In this document: positions 24,497-35,900 of the stretch, piece after piece | Numbering within the stretch: the first letter of the stretch is position 1 | Layout: the number at the start of each line of letters is the position of its first letter | Source of the DNA: Hsuehochloa calcarea | Taxonomy: Eukaryota; Streptophyta; Magnoliopsida; Poales; Poaceae | Length of the DNA: 64,000 nt | Assembly: GCA_036346395.1 (NCBI GenBank) | Contig: CM070594.1 | Span: 14,231,385 to 14,295,384, forward strand | Direction of reading: 5' to 3' | Program-made: the position numbers and the translations under genes | The notes under the pieces: generated by a model | What the model was told of the DNA's origin: nothing | Database searches by the model: none | What the model saw: only the letters and a program-made list of their open reading frames with translations

Positions 24497-24691
24497 TTAG
24501 TTGTATCTGTCGCGGTCGATGTTGTTGGCATCATGGTTGTTGCCGCCACTAATGTCAGCATTGCAGTTGTCTCCATCATTGTTAGCATCGTTGCTATCAA
24601 TGGCATTCTCATCCGGTGCCGAGCCCACATGGGAGGATCCAGTCCCAGTCCTGGCCCTTCCTATAAGGTGAATAGAGTAGGCATTCTCATC
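24497..24691 (-). pseudogene. Asn/Asp-rich C-terminal coding fragment
   Basis: After a plausible acceptor (TTCTCCAAG) the minus strand reads DENAYSIHLIGRARTGTGSS and ends in an acidic, asparagine-rich tail (DSNDANNDGDNCN and later DANNIDRDRYN) before TAA. I do not recognise the family. It could be the last exon of the element's own gene or of another captured gene. Confidence 0.35.
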
Positions 24692-24699
24692 TTGGAGAA

Positions 24700-25740
24700 T
24701 CGTCAGCGTAACTTAATTGATTAAACACAGGTCTTTACTTTAGCCATATAACCCAAATCATTTTCAAATTCAGTAAGTACGTGGTGCGTTATATCAACTT
24801 ATATACAGGTTATAAAACCGTCTCAAAACTTATCACCCAGATCATTTAAGCTTAGTCGTTTGTTACACCTCATATCCAGTGAAAGGGACATGCCACACAT
24901 TACAATGGATTGAGCTGTACAAAGAGACAATATGAACACTTTCTTATCAACGTAGAAGGCACTTGGTAAAATAGCAAAGTACATAATGTTACATTGTATT
25001 CAATAGTATGCATGCATGGTGTGTTCATAAAGGATACCATTGACATACTCTAGTTATATATAGTCTCACAAAGAATAATCATTTGCTTCCTATTGGTAAA
25101 TTTGCTATTGCACTTCAATAATTAAAATGAGTAGTATTTTCTAGAATTATGCACGAACAATAAAACATAAGTAAGGTCAATTGAGTATTAGCCATGAAAC
25201 ATTTTTTTCTTGTTGGTTGATCATTCGATGTACATACATAGTTAATAGTATCTTTTATGTAACCATTTAATTTCAACCTTGGATACCGATAGATACAGAT
25301 GGCACAGCTAGTGGGGGTACATGTTCCATTTAGCTTTATTTAGGTTCTAGTAGATTAATCACTCTCTGACTTCTGACGTGCCTAACAGAACTGCATACGT
25401 GCGTGCATGGTACATATGGGAGAATGTACTGTGTAGAAACATGCATGAACAAATCCAGGAGCTTATGAGAGTGCATGTTCTCATAGTTTAGATTACTAAG
25501 GACTTTTTTTAATAGAAAACTTAATAACCTTCAGGTCACTTCCTGAATAACCTTCTGTAGCATTGACAATTTCTTGGTTGTTCCTCTACATAAGCAGAAA
25601 AGTCGAAGGAAGGAGCTTGTACACTACTGAGCACACTGAGGGAATGCTAGGTTGGTTGAAGTGGGTGTGACTAAAAATTGCAACAGCTTGGTGCTGAGGC
25701 AGTCAATTTTCAATAAACATCAAAATTAAAAGACAAGGCA
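24700..25740. other. Interior of CACTA element 4, no exon recognised
   Basis: The sequence is AT-rich with no extended frame or recognised domain on either strand. It probably corresponds to intron or captured non-coding sequence. Confidence 0.5.
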
Positions 25741-25749
25741 TAGAAGTAC

Positions 25750-26094
25750 CATGCCAAAGAACTGGTGCAAGCTCTCCTTCCTCCCGTCACAAGCACGACC
25801 AAATTCGATAAGCAAATCATAAGCTCTGTTTCTGGTTTTCTTGTTAGCCTGTGAAGAAACATCAACTCATCACTGTTAATCTCACAGCTGGCTTTTTATG
25901 CACCATACAAGTACTTTCAGAAGCTGTTCTAAAATAAAAAATGAGTACTTTGCTTGAGTAACCAGAGTTAAGCAACAGAATAATGTGGGTAATGCCCTGG
26001 GACACCAAGTTTTCATTGATGCAATTATATATTAAACCGTTGAAAACCTCCACAGTAGAAAATCTCGCTTCTTCAAAATCACTTACCAATATAT
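25750..26094 (-). pseudogene. RRP12: RRP12-like gene fragment (captured, two exons)
   Basis: RRP12 is a HEAT-repeat protein needed for maturation and export of pre-ribosomal subunits. One exon-like piece (about 25990-26090) encodes SDILVSDFEEARFSTVEVFN and continues LIYNCINENLVSQGITHI. A second exon (25848 down to 25750) has an acceptor CACAG, a donor GTACTT and exactly 33 codons. It encodes NKKTRNRAYDLLIEFGRACD and KESLHQFFGM. The family call rests mainly on the second piece, which fits the conserved KTR-AYD-L segment of RRP12. The rest of this large protein is missing. It lies inside CACTA element 4 on the same strand as the other captured exons. Confidence 0.55.
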
Positions 26095-27173
26095 CTGACA
26101 CAATTTACAAGAAAATATTTAGACAAAATACATTAATATGATTCATAAGCATCGTAGCTCAACTTAGAAATGCCAGTTTATGAGAGAACCAACCTCCAAG
26201 CGAAGTAAATACTAGCGGAAGCTTTACAACACATATTGGATCCTCCAGCAAGAAGCAGAAAACACTCAAAACATGAATTGGTTCTCAGGCTCACTCAATC
26301 CCAAGCTAATATAGTCATACGCTATGAAACATGAATATATGCTAGCTAGCTTGCTTTCCCGGCCAGTTACATGCATGTGAAGGAGCCTCAAATGCTAGAT
26401 AAGATGTTCTAAGTTAAGAAGATAATTGAGCTCAAGTACCATAGCCATGTACATGCAGCAAACAACCCCCACTAAATGCTCAAGCACCATAGCCGTAGTG
26501 TCGCCATGTCCAGAACCAACCCACCTCCATCACCCTTCCCATTGCATAAGCATGAATCAACCAAAATCTAAAGAAAAAAAATTAGCTCAAGCACTGAAAA
26601 CCAAAATGCTTCTATCATTTCATATGTAGGTATTGTCTTCTTTGAGCTGTACTTACGAACATCCCACACATTCACAACCTGCAGATGTTCCATACACTCA
26701 AAATTGCTGGTAGCTCAAGATAGAAAAAATGCATCACAGTGTATGTATTGAAGAATATTGGAATGGTAGCCAAGAAGAATTATCTAGACAAATAAAAAGC
26801 ATGACAGTAACTAGCCCCTATGTTCTCTTCATTAAATTTTGCATGAATATTAACTGTTGAAACCTAGTATGGTGGTATATCACCTACTCCACAGAAAACT
26901 ATACTTGCAGAGGAATTTGCACATAGATGCATTCACAGATGAAACAAGCAGTTCCAATCAATTCCAAGCTGCCCCCACCCACACACACACACATACACAC
27001 ACCTTTTTCACTGTGTAGTGCTGACAAATAAAATGGATCTCATGATATCTTGAAAGTATATGCTAGTACAAATAGAAATATGAACATATAACTTAAAAAC
27101 ATAGGCAACATCTATGATGTATGATACACATGAACCTATATTAATGGAACAGATTCAAACATTTCAACCATAC

Positions 27174-27274
27174 CTTATTCCTCCCAGCACTGAGCAATGT
27201 TTGCCCATCTTCAGCTAATGCCAATGAAGTCGCTGCGGAAAATTGCTCTTTCAGCACAATGCATAACTCATTCC
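27174..27274 (-). pseudogene. UTP13/TBL3-like WD40 exon (captured)
   Basis: A single exon lies between an acceptor ATATCAG and a donor GTATGG. It encodes NELCIVLKEQFSAATSLALA and EDGQTLLSAGRNK. This looks like one WD40 blade, with the typical S-x-T-S-L-A-L and D-G-Q-T-L-L-S-A-G-R-x-K pattern. In plants it most resembles the transducin protein UTP13/TBL3 of the U3 small-subunit processome. Only one exon is present, so the exact WD40 family member is uncertain. It sits about 150 bp downstream of the LTO1-like exon on the same strand. Confidence 0.5.
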
Positions 27275-27430
27275 CTGATATTAATTTCTCAAAGGCAATT
27301 CAGCAAACACTTGGCATTCACACAAAAATGCTACACATAGATCAAATATCAAAAGATTGCTTGGTTAGGAGAGGATTAAGCCAAAGATAAACCTGAGGAG
27401 AACCCACTGTTATCTTTAAGAAAGCACACA

Positions 27431-28089
27431 CCTTTACTCTTATAAAAAGTAACGTGAAGGATAGAAATGCTGACAATAGGCAGTATGCGCAAGACGTCCC
27501 AACAAATTTAGTGCTTAGAATGTAAAGAAAATAAGCACTCGCAGTTGCCATTGAAGTAGCAACCAGAAGCAAAGTTAAGCGAATATCCAAGTTGTCAAGT
27601 CCCGGGAATAACTCCTTCCCATTTTCCTGCAGGGAAAGTGTTGTAACCAAACCATATGTCACCATACCAACTAATGGAAGAGGGATCCCTGTCGAAATTA
27701 AAGAGAGACCAATCGTTAGCTATGAGCCACAGCATTGTATTTTGTCAAAGTAGCCTGTGGGACATAACAACACAAAGTTCAGTCAAATCCTTATCACGTG
27801 CAGTGGACCAACAATTGGTCAGCAATAAGCTGAGGATATTACCAAAGACGACGGAGTAGTCGCTGTCGAGCACGTCACCGCAGCCTCCTCCGCCGACGGG
27901 GCAAAACGCCTCGAAGCCTGTGAGCTTGAGGTAACTTAGGTAGCTCGTCTCCAAGAACCCCAGCCTCGCGGCTCCCGCAGACCATGTGCTCGTGGAAATG
28001 CCCAACAGGACGAAAGGCGGCTGGGGCTTCCCGGCATGGTCGGAGGCGCAGGGTTCTCCTGCTCCGGGGAAGAAGGCTCCACACAGCAC
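27431..28089 (-). pseudogene. LTO1: LTO1/VKOR-like gene fragment (captured, two exons)
   Basis: LTO1 is a chloroplast thylakoid thiol-disulfide oxidoreductase with a VKOR domain and a C-terminal thioredoxin-like domain. It is needed for photosystem II assembly. The first exon (28089 to 27843) encodes LGFLETSYLSYLKLTGFEAF and CPVGGGGCGDVLDSDYSVVF, including the conserved Cys pair of the VKOR loop. The second (27688 to 27431) encodes PLPLVGMVTYGLVTTLSLQE, then two hydrophobic helices and the active-site CxxC as GTSCAYCLLSAFLSF, ending IRVK before GTGTGT. Phases match across the intron (G|GG). The transit peptide, remaining helices and thioredoxin domain are absent, so the fragment cannot make LTO1. 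It is intact enough to suggest recent capture. Confidence 0.8.
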
Positions 28090-28329
28090 CTGAACCGCGT
28101 GATTCTCTGCAAGAATTACGAAATTAGAGGAGGTGGAGATGGCGCTTGGAAGTGGAGGCGCGGGTAAGGGACTTTACCTTGATATGCGAGGGAGGGGAAG
28201 GGAGGCGGCGGTCGGGAGGCCGAGCCGGAGCACGCCAGGCCGAGGAGGGGGGAGCTGATGGGAGGTGGAGCCGGGAGGAGAGAGCCGAGGCGATCGGGGG
28301 CGGGCACAGGCGGCGCCGAGAGGGAGCCG

Positions 28330-28680
28330 GGCGGCGTCGGCGCCAAAGTTGGGACGGCAGGCGAGGCGACGGCGGGGTTGAGGGATCGGGGATCTGCACA
28401 GTGTGGGGGTGGGGCAGCGGCGCGAGAGGAGCCGGGCGGCGCCTCGGCGCCGGGTTGGGACGGCGAAGCGAGGCGACGGCGGGGTTGAGGGATCGGGGAT
28501 CTGCGCCAAAGGGTGGGGCGGGCGCAGAGGCACCGAGAGGAGCCGGGCAGCGCCAGCGCCAAAGTTGGGACGGTGGAAGCGAGGCGACGACGGGGGGTTC
28601 AGGGGATCGGGGGGGTGGGATCTGCGCTGGTGTTGGGGGTGGGGGGATTTGGGGGAATGGACGCGCTGCGGGCGCCCGGG
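28330..28680. repeat. GC-rich minisatellite, about 90-110 bp unit
   Basis: GAGGCGACGGCGGGGTTGAG, GGATCGGGGATCTGC and GAGGAGCCGGGCGGCGCC recur about three times with small changes. Pro/Ser-rich frames on the minus strand derive from this repeat and have no domain. Confidence 0.75.
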
Positions 28681-29078
28681 GGGGGACGGATTTAGGCGCG
28701 TGTTATTTTATTTTCCCGTGTGGAACGAAAATCATTAACTTCACGGTTGAAACAGTCAGGTTAATGTATTTTGCTGACGGTTATAATAGAACCGTCAGCA
28801 AAATTCAAAAATTTCCATACTATTCCAGTGACCGAGGGATTTCGACGTGGAGAGGCGCGTGGTATTTTTTTCCCGTGGGGACGAAAATCATTAATCTCAC
28901 GGTTCAAACCGTCAGGTTAATGTATTTTGTTGACGGTTCTATTATAACCGTCAGCAAAATTCAAATTTTCCTGAGGGGATACTATTCCCGTGACCGAAAT
29001 AATATATCTTGACGGCCAGTGCGGGCCCGTCAAGAAACTTGATGACCGTCAGGTTTTATCAGTTTTCTAGTAGTGCCT

Positions 29079-31465
29079 CCACCATTCTTTTTTTTCCTTC
29101 TCTCCCCTCTTCCCTTCTCCTCACTGATTCCTCTCTCGTCCCCTTCTTCCACCTTATAGTGTTCTTCCACCTACAAGTATAGTGAGTGCCCCATGGCGCC
29201 ACTCCCTGGCTCGACCCTCGATGTTCCCGGCCATTGGCGCGCTAGCACCGCCGTCCCCCCCCCCCCCCACTCGCGCCTGCACTTGGCCTGGCTCCCCGCA
29301 CCCCTACGCCCCTCGGCCCAGCTCCTGCGTCGCGCAGCCTCTGGTCGCCTCTGCTCACGCCCTGCATCCCTACTTTTCGGCCTACCCGCAGCTCGCGACC
29401 ACGCCTGGCCTTCGTCCTGGGGCTTGGCTCTCTCGCGGCACCAGCGAGCCTCTCGGGGCGCCTCCTGTAGTGTTGCGACACAGAGAAAAAAATATACAGA
29501 CGAGGGAAAACATATTGCATACGAATTTATGAGATGTATTTTTTTTTTATATTGGTGTCCTCGTGTGTTTGATTATGAAAATGTGTTTTTTTTTATTATG
29601 AGAATATTTCGTTTGCTTGATTCTGAGATTTTAGGGTAATGTTGTATATGATTATTTGATACGTTGTAACAAGAGAGAAAAAAAATATTGCACTACTCTT
29701 TCTCATGTATTGCATCGGACCGTACAAATAGGAAATCTCATACCCTACGTTCGAACCGTAGTTGCACCAAATTTGATATGATAACCCGTATATAGCGCAG
29801 CTAGCAGTGACCAAATAACGTACAAAAAAACTGGAGTACCGCACGAACCTTTCCGTCTCGTTGAGATGCAAAATACCGATAATTAATCTTAAATCATCTT
29901 TCTTTTTTTTGGGATCACATAGAAGACGCACACGCTCGTGGGTACGATCGAGAGGGCCGTGGATGCAGAACCAACATACGCGCGCGATCTAGGCACCGCG
30001 GCAAGAGACGCACTCGCAACGCCGGCCGTGCCATTCATTCTCTCGATGGCGGCGTCACGCCGAAACGAACGCATCGGCTCCGGCTAGGCGCTGTAGCATC
30101 CTCCTCCCCTGGGTGCGGCGCCGGTGTCGCACTCGCACGGCCCACGCGCACCCTTTCCCTTTTCCCCGTTTCCATCTCGCTCGCCCCAAACCACGTCGCC
30201 TTCGAAATACTAAAAATATATTACTTGTTAAATTTGGCACTGAATGGTCGTTATCATGGTGATTTCAGATCGTATGCATGGAGACATATCAGATCATATC
30301 AGGTCGGTGTCTTAGTGTGCAGATAAACCAAAGCTTTGGTTTGATTATTACAGCCCGCTAGCTCTTGACTTGTCAAACGCGCGCCGTGCCGAACATATTA
30401 CCGCCGAAGGTTTGAGATGGAGCGAGCTGCAAATCACACACTTTTGACCGGCCCTCTCTTGGTATGAAATGTCGTTCCAGGAGACGCTAATGACGGTGCT
30501 GATGAAACTTATCAGGAACGCTTGAATTCTAGTTTGCCCCCCTCAAAGTAAAGAGTGGCATCTAGTATCTCTTTAAAATCATTCCAAAGATTGTTTTTCA
30601 CCTCACGGGCGCGAGATGGATCCATGAAAGGCCCGCTTTTAGCTCAAATGACGCAAAACTTTGCAAAGGCAGAGGATACAAATAGGGTGATATTTATGAA
30701 ACATATCTCCCATCTATGTATCCACGGCTTACTTGTCAGTATCATTCCGTAGGCCGTACCAATTTGTCTCTTAAAATGCTACATCCGCGATATATATATA
30801 TATAGTTGTATGTACACTAATTTTATTTGTAATATTACTATAAATACATAGTAACATGATTAAATATAACATATACTTTAATAAATTTAATAAATGATAT
30901 TTTCAATTTCACATGTACGATCCATATTATCCCGTATCGTACCGTAGCCAAACTAACCACACGGCATCGGTTGTCTGATGTTGTTGTGCTCTTCCACGTG
31001 TTCATCACACTCCGGCGTGTTCTCAGACACAAGGAAAGCACTTTCTTTTCCCCAAAAAATAACTCTATAGCTACTTTTCCTTTAAGGTTTTATTTGGCTT
31101 ACAACAATGTCTTCGCTGAACTGAATTTTGCGACTTCTCCTTTATAAACTCGATAAAACCCTTTTTCACTTATTTAAGCTTATTCAATGGGTGACCATGA
31201 GAGCGCCCCTTTTTTAGTTCAGATGGGACGAAGACTTTGCAAAGGCAGAGGACGCGGATACACTGAAAAACATGAAGCATATCACCTATCTAGGTATCTA
31301 CGCTAGATGCAGCCACAACCAAACTAACCCACACGTCAATGGTTTTCCACCCGTGCGCTGCCGCTGTTGTATCCTTACACGCGATACTCACACTCCCATG
31401 CACGTCACTGACAGATATAAGAAGAAAATCGACCATCGTACATACCATTGCATATATGTAGGGCA
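29079..31465. other. Intergenic sequence, no gene recognised
   Basis: GC-rich frames at 29180-29640 and 29900-30240 show only low-complexity Pro/Ala/Arg composition. Two diverged copies of a block containing CTTTGCAAAGGCAGAGGA (about 30658 and 31234) suggest an old local duplication of the 30.6-31.4 kb stretch. No RNA gene was found. Confidence 0.5.
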
Positions 31466-31470
31466 AATAA

Positions 31471-31499
31471 GTATATATATATATATATATATATATATA
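31471..31499. repeat. TA microsatellite
   Basis: An uninterrupted run of about fourteen TA dinucleotides. Confidence 0.95.
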
Positions 31500-31739
31500 A
31501 GTCAAAACTATATTGAACTCGTGTCATGTGCCTCTGACAATGCTTTCTTTTCCAACAATGTTAGCAGATGCCAAATAACTCCATCACCAGCGTTTAAAGT
31601 TTGTTTGGCTTGACAATAATTTCTCCCAATTGAATCACATTTTGGGACTTTACCTTTATAAAACTTGATTGAAAGATAACATTTCACTGTATTAATCTTA
31701 TATAATACACTAAAAAATAAGGTAAATATTTAGTCATCA

Positions 31740-32514
31740 TCTCTACTACTTAAAATAAGGATTTGATGGTGGTCTGTCATCTCTCGTACGATGTGAGCCG
31801 TTAGATCTATCTTTCTTCGTGAGATGTGAGCCGTTAGATCTCGTTCTTTCTCGGTTCCTCCTGTACGTACGGTTGGCCACCCATAACCTCTTCTTCACCC
31901 CTCACACCCCAACTGCCCCAAACTAGTGCGCAAGAAGCCCAAAGATATCATCGATTTTTCCAAGAATGGGTTGCCGACGGATCATTTCTACTACTTAAAA
32001 GAAGGAATTGGTGGTGGTCTGTCATCTCTCGTACGATGTGAGCCGTTAGATCTATCTTTCTTCTTGAGATGTGAGCCGTTAGATCTCGTTCTTTATCGCG
32101 GCGATAACCTCTTTTCACCCCCACACCCCAATCGCCCCAAACTAGTGCCTATCATCGATTTTTCCAAGAACGGGTTGCCGGCGGATCATCTCTACTATTT
32201 AAAAGAAGGAATTGGCGGCGATCTGTCCTCCCTCATACGATGTGAGCCATTAGATCTATCTTTCTTCGTGAGATGTGAGCCGTTAGATCTCGTTCTTTCT
32301 CGGTTCCTCCCGTGCGTACGGTTGACCACCCATAACCTCCTCTCCACTCCCCTACACCCCAACTGCCCAAGCTGGTGCGCAAGAAGCTCAAAGATTTCAT
32401 CGATCTTTCCAAGAACGAGTTGTCGACGGATCACTTGTATTATAGACTGAGCACGACAACGGTTGACGAGATATAATTTTTTTAATCTGTAGTAGAACAC
32501 AAGCATTGGACTAG
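31740..32514 (+). mobile_element. Head-to-tail trimer of a Helitron-like element
   Basis: Three copies of the same unit follow each other in one orientation, starting at 31740 (TCTCTACTACTTAAAATAAG), about 31987 (TCTACTACTTAAAAGAAGG) and 32189 (TCTCTACTATTTAAAAGAAG). Each carries GATGTGAGCCGTTAGATCT blocks and ends near TTTTTCCAAGAAxGGGTTG. Only the last unit has the full 3' terminus, ending GCATTGGACTAG. The outer flanks are A before TC and T after CTAG, the Helitron insertion signature. The open frame at 31926-32450 is the repeat itself, not a gene. Confidence 0.7.
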
Positions 32515-32654
32515 TAAGCGTTTAAGAGGAAGCTTACACAAAACAAGTTTTTTTAAAACCCTAGCACAAGTTGTTTTAGGAGTGATAAAATACAAATAAA
32601 CACTTTCTCCAGGGACGCGAATGTAATTTGCCCTCGAAATTAAACTCCGTATTA

Positions 32655-32969
32655 ATTGTTAATTAACCAGGTAGTTAGTGACTCCCCGACATCCCCATCG
32701 ATACGGACTTCTCTCTCTCCCCATTGTTTTGTTTATCGCTTTCAGTTTGTTATATTTCTTTCGTTTGTGGTAGGAGACTTTTGGCCGCATGCTATCCATC
32801 TGTCTCGTCTCCTCTTCTATTTCTTTCTGGACGGGCCTAGTGATCCTTTTCTCGGTTGCTGTGATCTTTACTATCCCGGCGACCTGAAATCTCCTTCTGA
32901 GGCGACCAAGAATTGGGGATTTCTCTTCTTGATTTCCTCTTTGTCGGAGTTGTTGAGTCGGATTATGAT
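32655..32969 (+). promoter_or_regulatory. Probable promoter-proximal and 5' UTR region of the kinase gene
   Basis: This pyrimidine-rich stretch (CTTCTCTCTCTCCCCATTG near 32708-32726 and further CT-rich text) lies immediately upstream of the kinase start codon. CT-rich leaders are common in plant 5' UTRs. I do not see a clear TATA box. The assignment is by position only. Confidence 0.35.
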
Positions 32970-35900
32970 ATGGGCTTCATGTCGTGCTTGTTCCGGTGTC
33001 CTCAGAAGGAAGAGGACGACGAGGAGTCCAGAATCGATCATCGAGTCACCTCAGGTGATGATACACCTGGCTCTATTTTTGTGCTGATCACTTTTCCGCT
33101 TCAGTTCTTACCTAATAAGTATAGAAATGTTCGTTTCTTGGTGTTGGTTGGTTAAGTATCTCGTCCTTCCACTTATAGCATGTTCTTGTGGAACTAAATA
33201 TGCTCTTTGCTATGAGAGGGGCGTCTCATTCCGTGGAAGGAAAAATAATCCAGACTCGTGGTCTCATGATCTCAATAATTGTTCTGTTCGGTTGAGGATG
33301 ATTCTGAGCTGTAGGGTATTGAAATTTGATGTCTGACTGACGAGATGTATTACAGTCAACCATCAGGAATTTTCAATTGCAAGTCCGGAATTTTCAATTG
33401 CAAGTCCACCTTTACTTTCTTGGGGAATAGCAAGTCTTCTCGCAACTAGCCTTAAGGATGAATTTATAATATGTTGCACCGGAGGTTTCGCAATTAGACT
33501 TCTGTTACAAGTCTTGCGTGCATATTTTCATCAAAAAAAGAGAAAAGGAGATAAAAATTAGTAGGAAAATCAAAATTATGATGAAGATGAATACTCTAGT
33601 ATTTACAAGAAAATTGAAAAGGTGTAGGGAAACTGTAAAAAAATCACTTATTTGGTACTATTCTTGTTGTTCTGTTTTACCAGTTGCCTTTTCTGTTTTA
33701 GGTGTAATATGGGTCTATCGGCATTAACTGTGGCTGTGTGTTTTCCTGTTTTAAATTGGTTACTATCAGTGGATTGTTCAAAGTCACCAGAAAGTTGCCC
33801 ACTGAAGACTGGAAGATCGATACATATGGAAGGAATCCAAAGCAATGGTACACATGATGAAGCAATGATCTTCACTTTGCGTGAGCTTACTGATGCTACC
33901 GAAAACTTCCGGCAGGATTACCTTTTGGGCCGAGGAGGATTTGGTTGTGTCTATAAAGCATATCTGAATGATGGACAGGTCTGTATTTGTTAGTTATACA
34001 CAATACTTCTCATTGACAGTCTTATACTTCTGGTCTCAAGTTACGCTGCAAGCGTTTAACAGCTTCTTGCAACAACACTACATTGAATACTTAATGACAC
34101 TAATATCAACTGTTCATTTGGTGAAAATTGATGGCAATGTAGGTTATTGGAGACATAGAAAGTATTATAATCTTATAAGTATGTTCTATAAATATCTAAT
34201 GATGTTCCAGCATTTGCTATATGGCAGGTTGTTGCAGTGAAACAACTTGATCTACATGGGCTTCAGGGGAACAGAGAATTCCTTGTGGAGGTTCTCATGC
34301 TCAGTCTCTTGCGTCACCCCAATCTAGTCAATTTGTTTGGGTACTGTGTTGAGGGCCAACAGCGCTTGCTCGTTTATGAGTATATGCCATTGGGATCACT
34401 AGAAGACCATCTGCATGGTTAGTTTATGTTGGAAAATGTATAATCCTTAGTCAGCATTAAGAGCAATTTGAAAGTTTTGTAGGTGTAATTTATAGTGTTA
34501 TCAGAAAGTATTATCTATTTTTAGTAACACATGCATTGAGACATTTGTAGATTGCAGGGACTTCTGTTTTAAATATCAGTACATTTTATATACCATCATA
34601 ATTTTTATTTTTATATTTAAAGCATATCTGAGTACTTGAACATGGTGAAGTGAAATGTTCTAACTTCTGAAATGCTTTACAAATTTAGCTGACAGTCATT
34701 GTCACACATTAGGGCGAAAAGAAATAAATGTAGAATCTAGTAAAGTAACAAACTAACTACTTCTGTTCTTTAGGTTAGTTCTGATTTTAGAAGATCGGTT
34801 TTCCTAAATTCGATCTTGCAAAAGAAAAGGTCTGCTTTTCTTCCATGTGAAGAACAGGAGTCTGTAATATTATAGAACATTTGAATTTTGGGTTATATTT
34901 TATCATATTGGAAGGTGGGGAAATTGGATTGGAAAGGGGGAGCTATTTTTATTGAACTAATTCCTATGAGGCCAAACATCTCAACTTAGTACTTCCAATA
35001 GCTATCCCTGTTCCTTGGCTAAAAATAGAATCACTTATTCTTTTATGTTTGTGAAAGGGGCAAGTGTGTTTGGCATTTGAACTTTTTATTCAGTAGACCC
35101 TAATTTAATTTGATCCGGATTAGTCCCGTTGCCATTGCTTGATGCATCTGATCAAAAGCTAAAGCTAGCATGGAATGTTTGACTTTCGGATGAAGTATGA
35201 ACTACCTAATAACCCATTGATGGGACAATATTTCAATAATAGTCAGTCATACTAGAGAAACATCGCAAGGAAATTCCTACTCAGGGCTTACCATAACTAA
35301 TTTATTGAATATTTTTTAAGCATGTGCTTTATTTATCTAACTTTGTGTTCCCTTCTAGTATTACACCACATGGTTCAATAAGAACTAAAATGCTCCTTGA
35401 CATGCCATTTACCTTGAAGTATTTGTCGCTTCTGGTGTTACTTCTGTGATGATTCACCATTTCTTTTACTGCCATTTGCATTAGAGTTATCCATGCATGC
35501 GCTTTACACTATTTTGCTGTTATTTACTGGACACCCCATTAATATTGATGATGTTTTCAACAGATCTTCCACCCAATCTAGAGCCTCTAGATTGGACAAC
35601 ACGGATGAAGATAGCTGCTGGTGCAGCTGCTGGTTTGGAATACCTGCATGATAAAGAAAATCCAGCAGTTATTTACCGAGATATTAAGCCATCAAACATT
35701 CTTCTTGGTGAAGGGTATCATGCAAAGTTGTCCGACTTTGGACTTGCTAAACTTGGTCCTGTAGGTGATAAGACTCATGTGACAACCCGTGTCATGGGGA
35801 CTCATGGTTATTGTGCTCCTGAGTATGCCTTGACTGGACAACTAACGATTAAATCCGACATTTATAGTTTTGGTGTGGTGTTCCTCGAGCTAATTACAGG

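Larger units (their letters stand above)
23645..29075 (-). mobile_element. CACTA element 4 carrying exons of three host genes
   Basis: The left end is CACTACCACAAAACGG and the right end reads CACTACTAGAAAACTG on the minus strand. CCT flanks both sides (23642-23644 and 29076-29078). Subterminal motifs TGACGGTT and AACCGTCA are dense at 23665-24150 and 28740-29060. No transposase domain is visible, so it is a non-autonomous, gene-carrying (Pack-type) CACTA. On the minus strand it holds, in order, exons resembling LTO1 (VKOR), a UTP13/TBL3-like WD40 protein and RRP12. These are followed by a short Asn/Asp-rich C-terminal frame. The captured exons keep splice-site consensus. Confidence 0.9.

Noticed and set aside
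27431..28089. A functional LTO1 gene
   Set aside because: The transit peptide, the remaining membrane helices and the thioredoxin domain are missing, and the exons lie within CACTA ends with target duplications.
28116..29012. 288-residue Gly/Arg-rich plus-strand frame
   Set aside because: It reads through a GC minisatellite and the CACTA subterminal array, opposite to the captured exons.
31926..32450. 174-residue open frame on the plus strand
   Set aside because: It consists of translated Helitron-like repeat units (repeated CEPLDLSFF-type text), not a protein domain.
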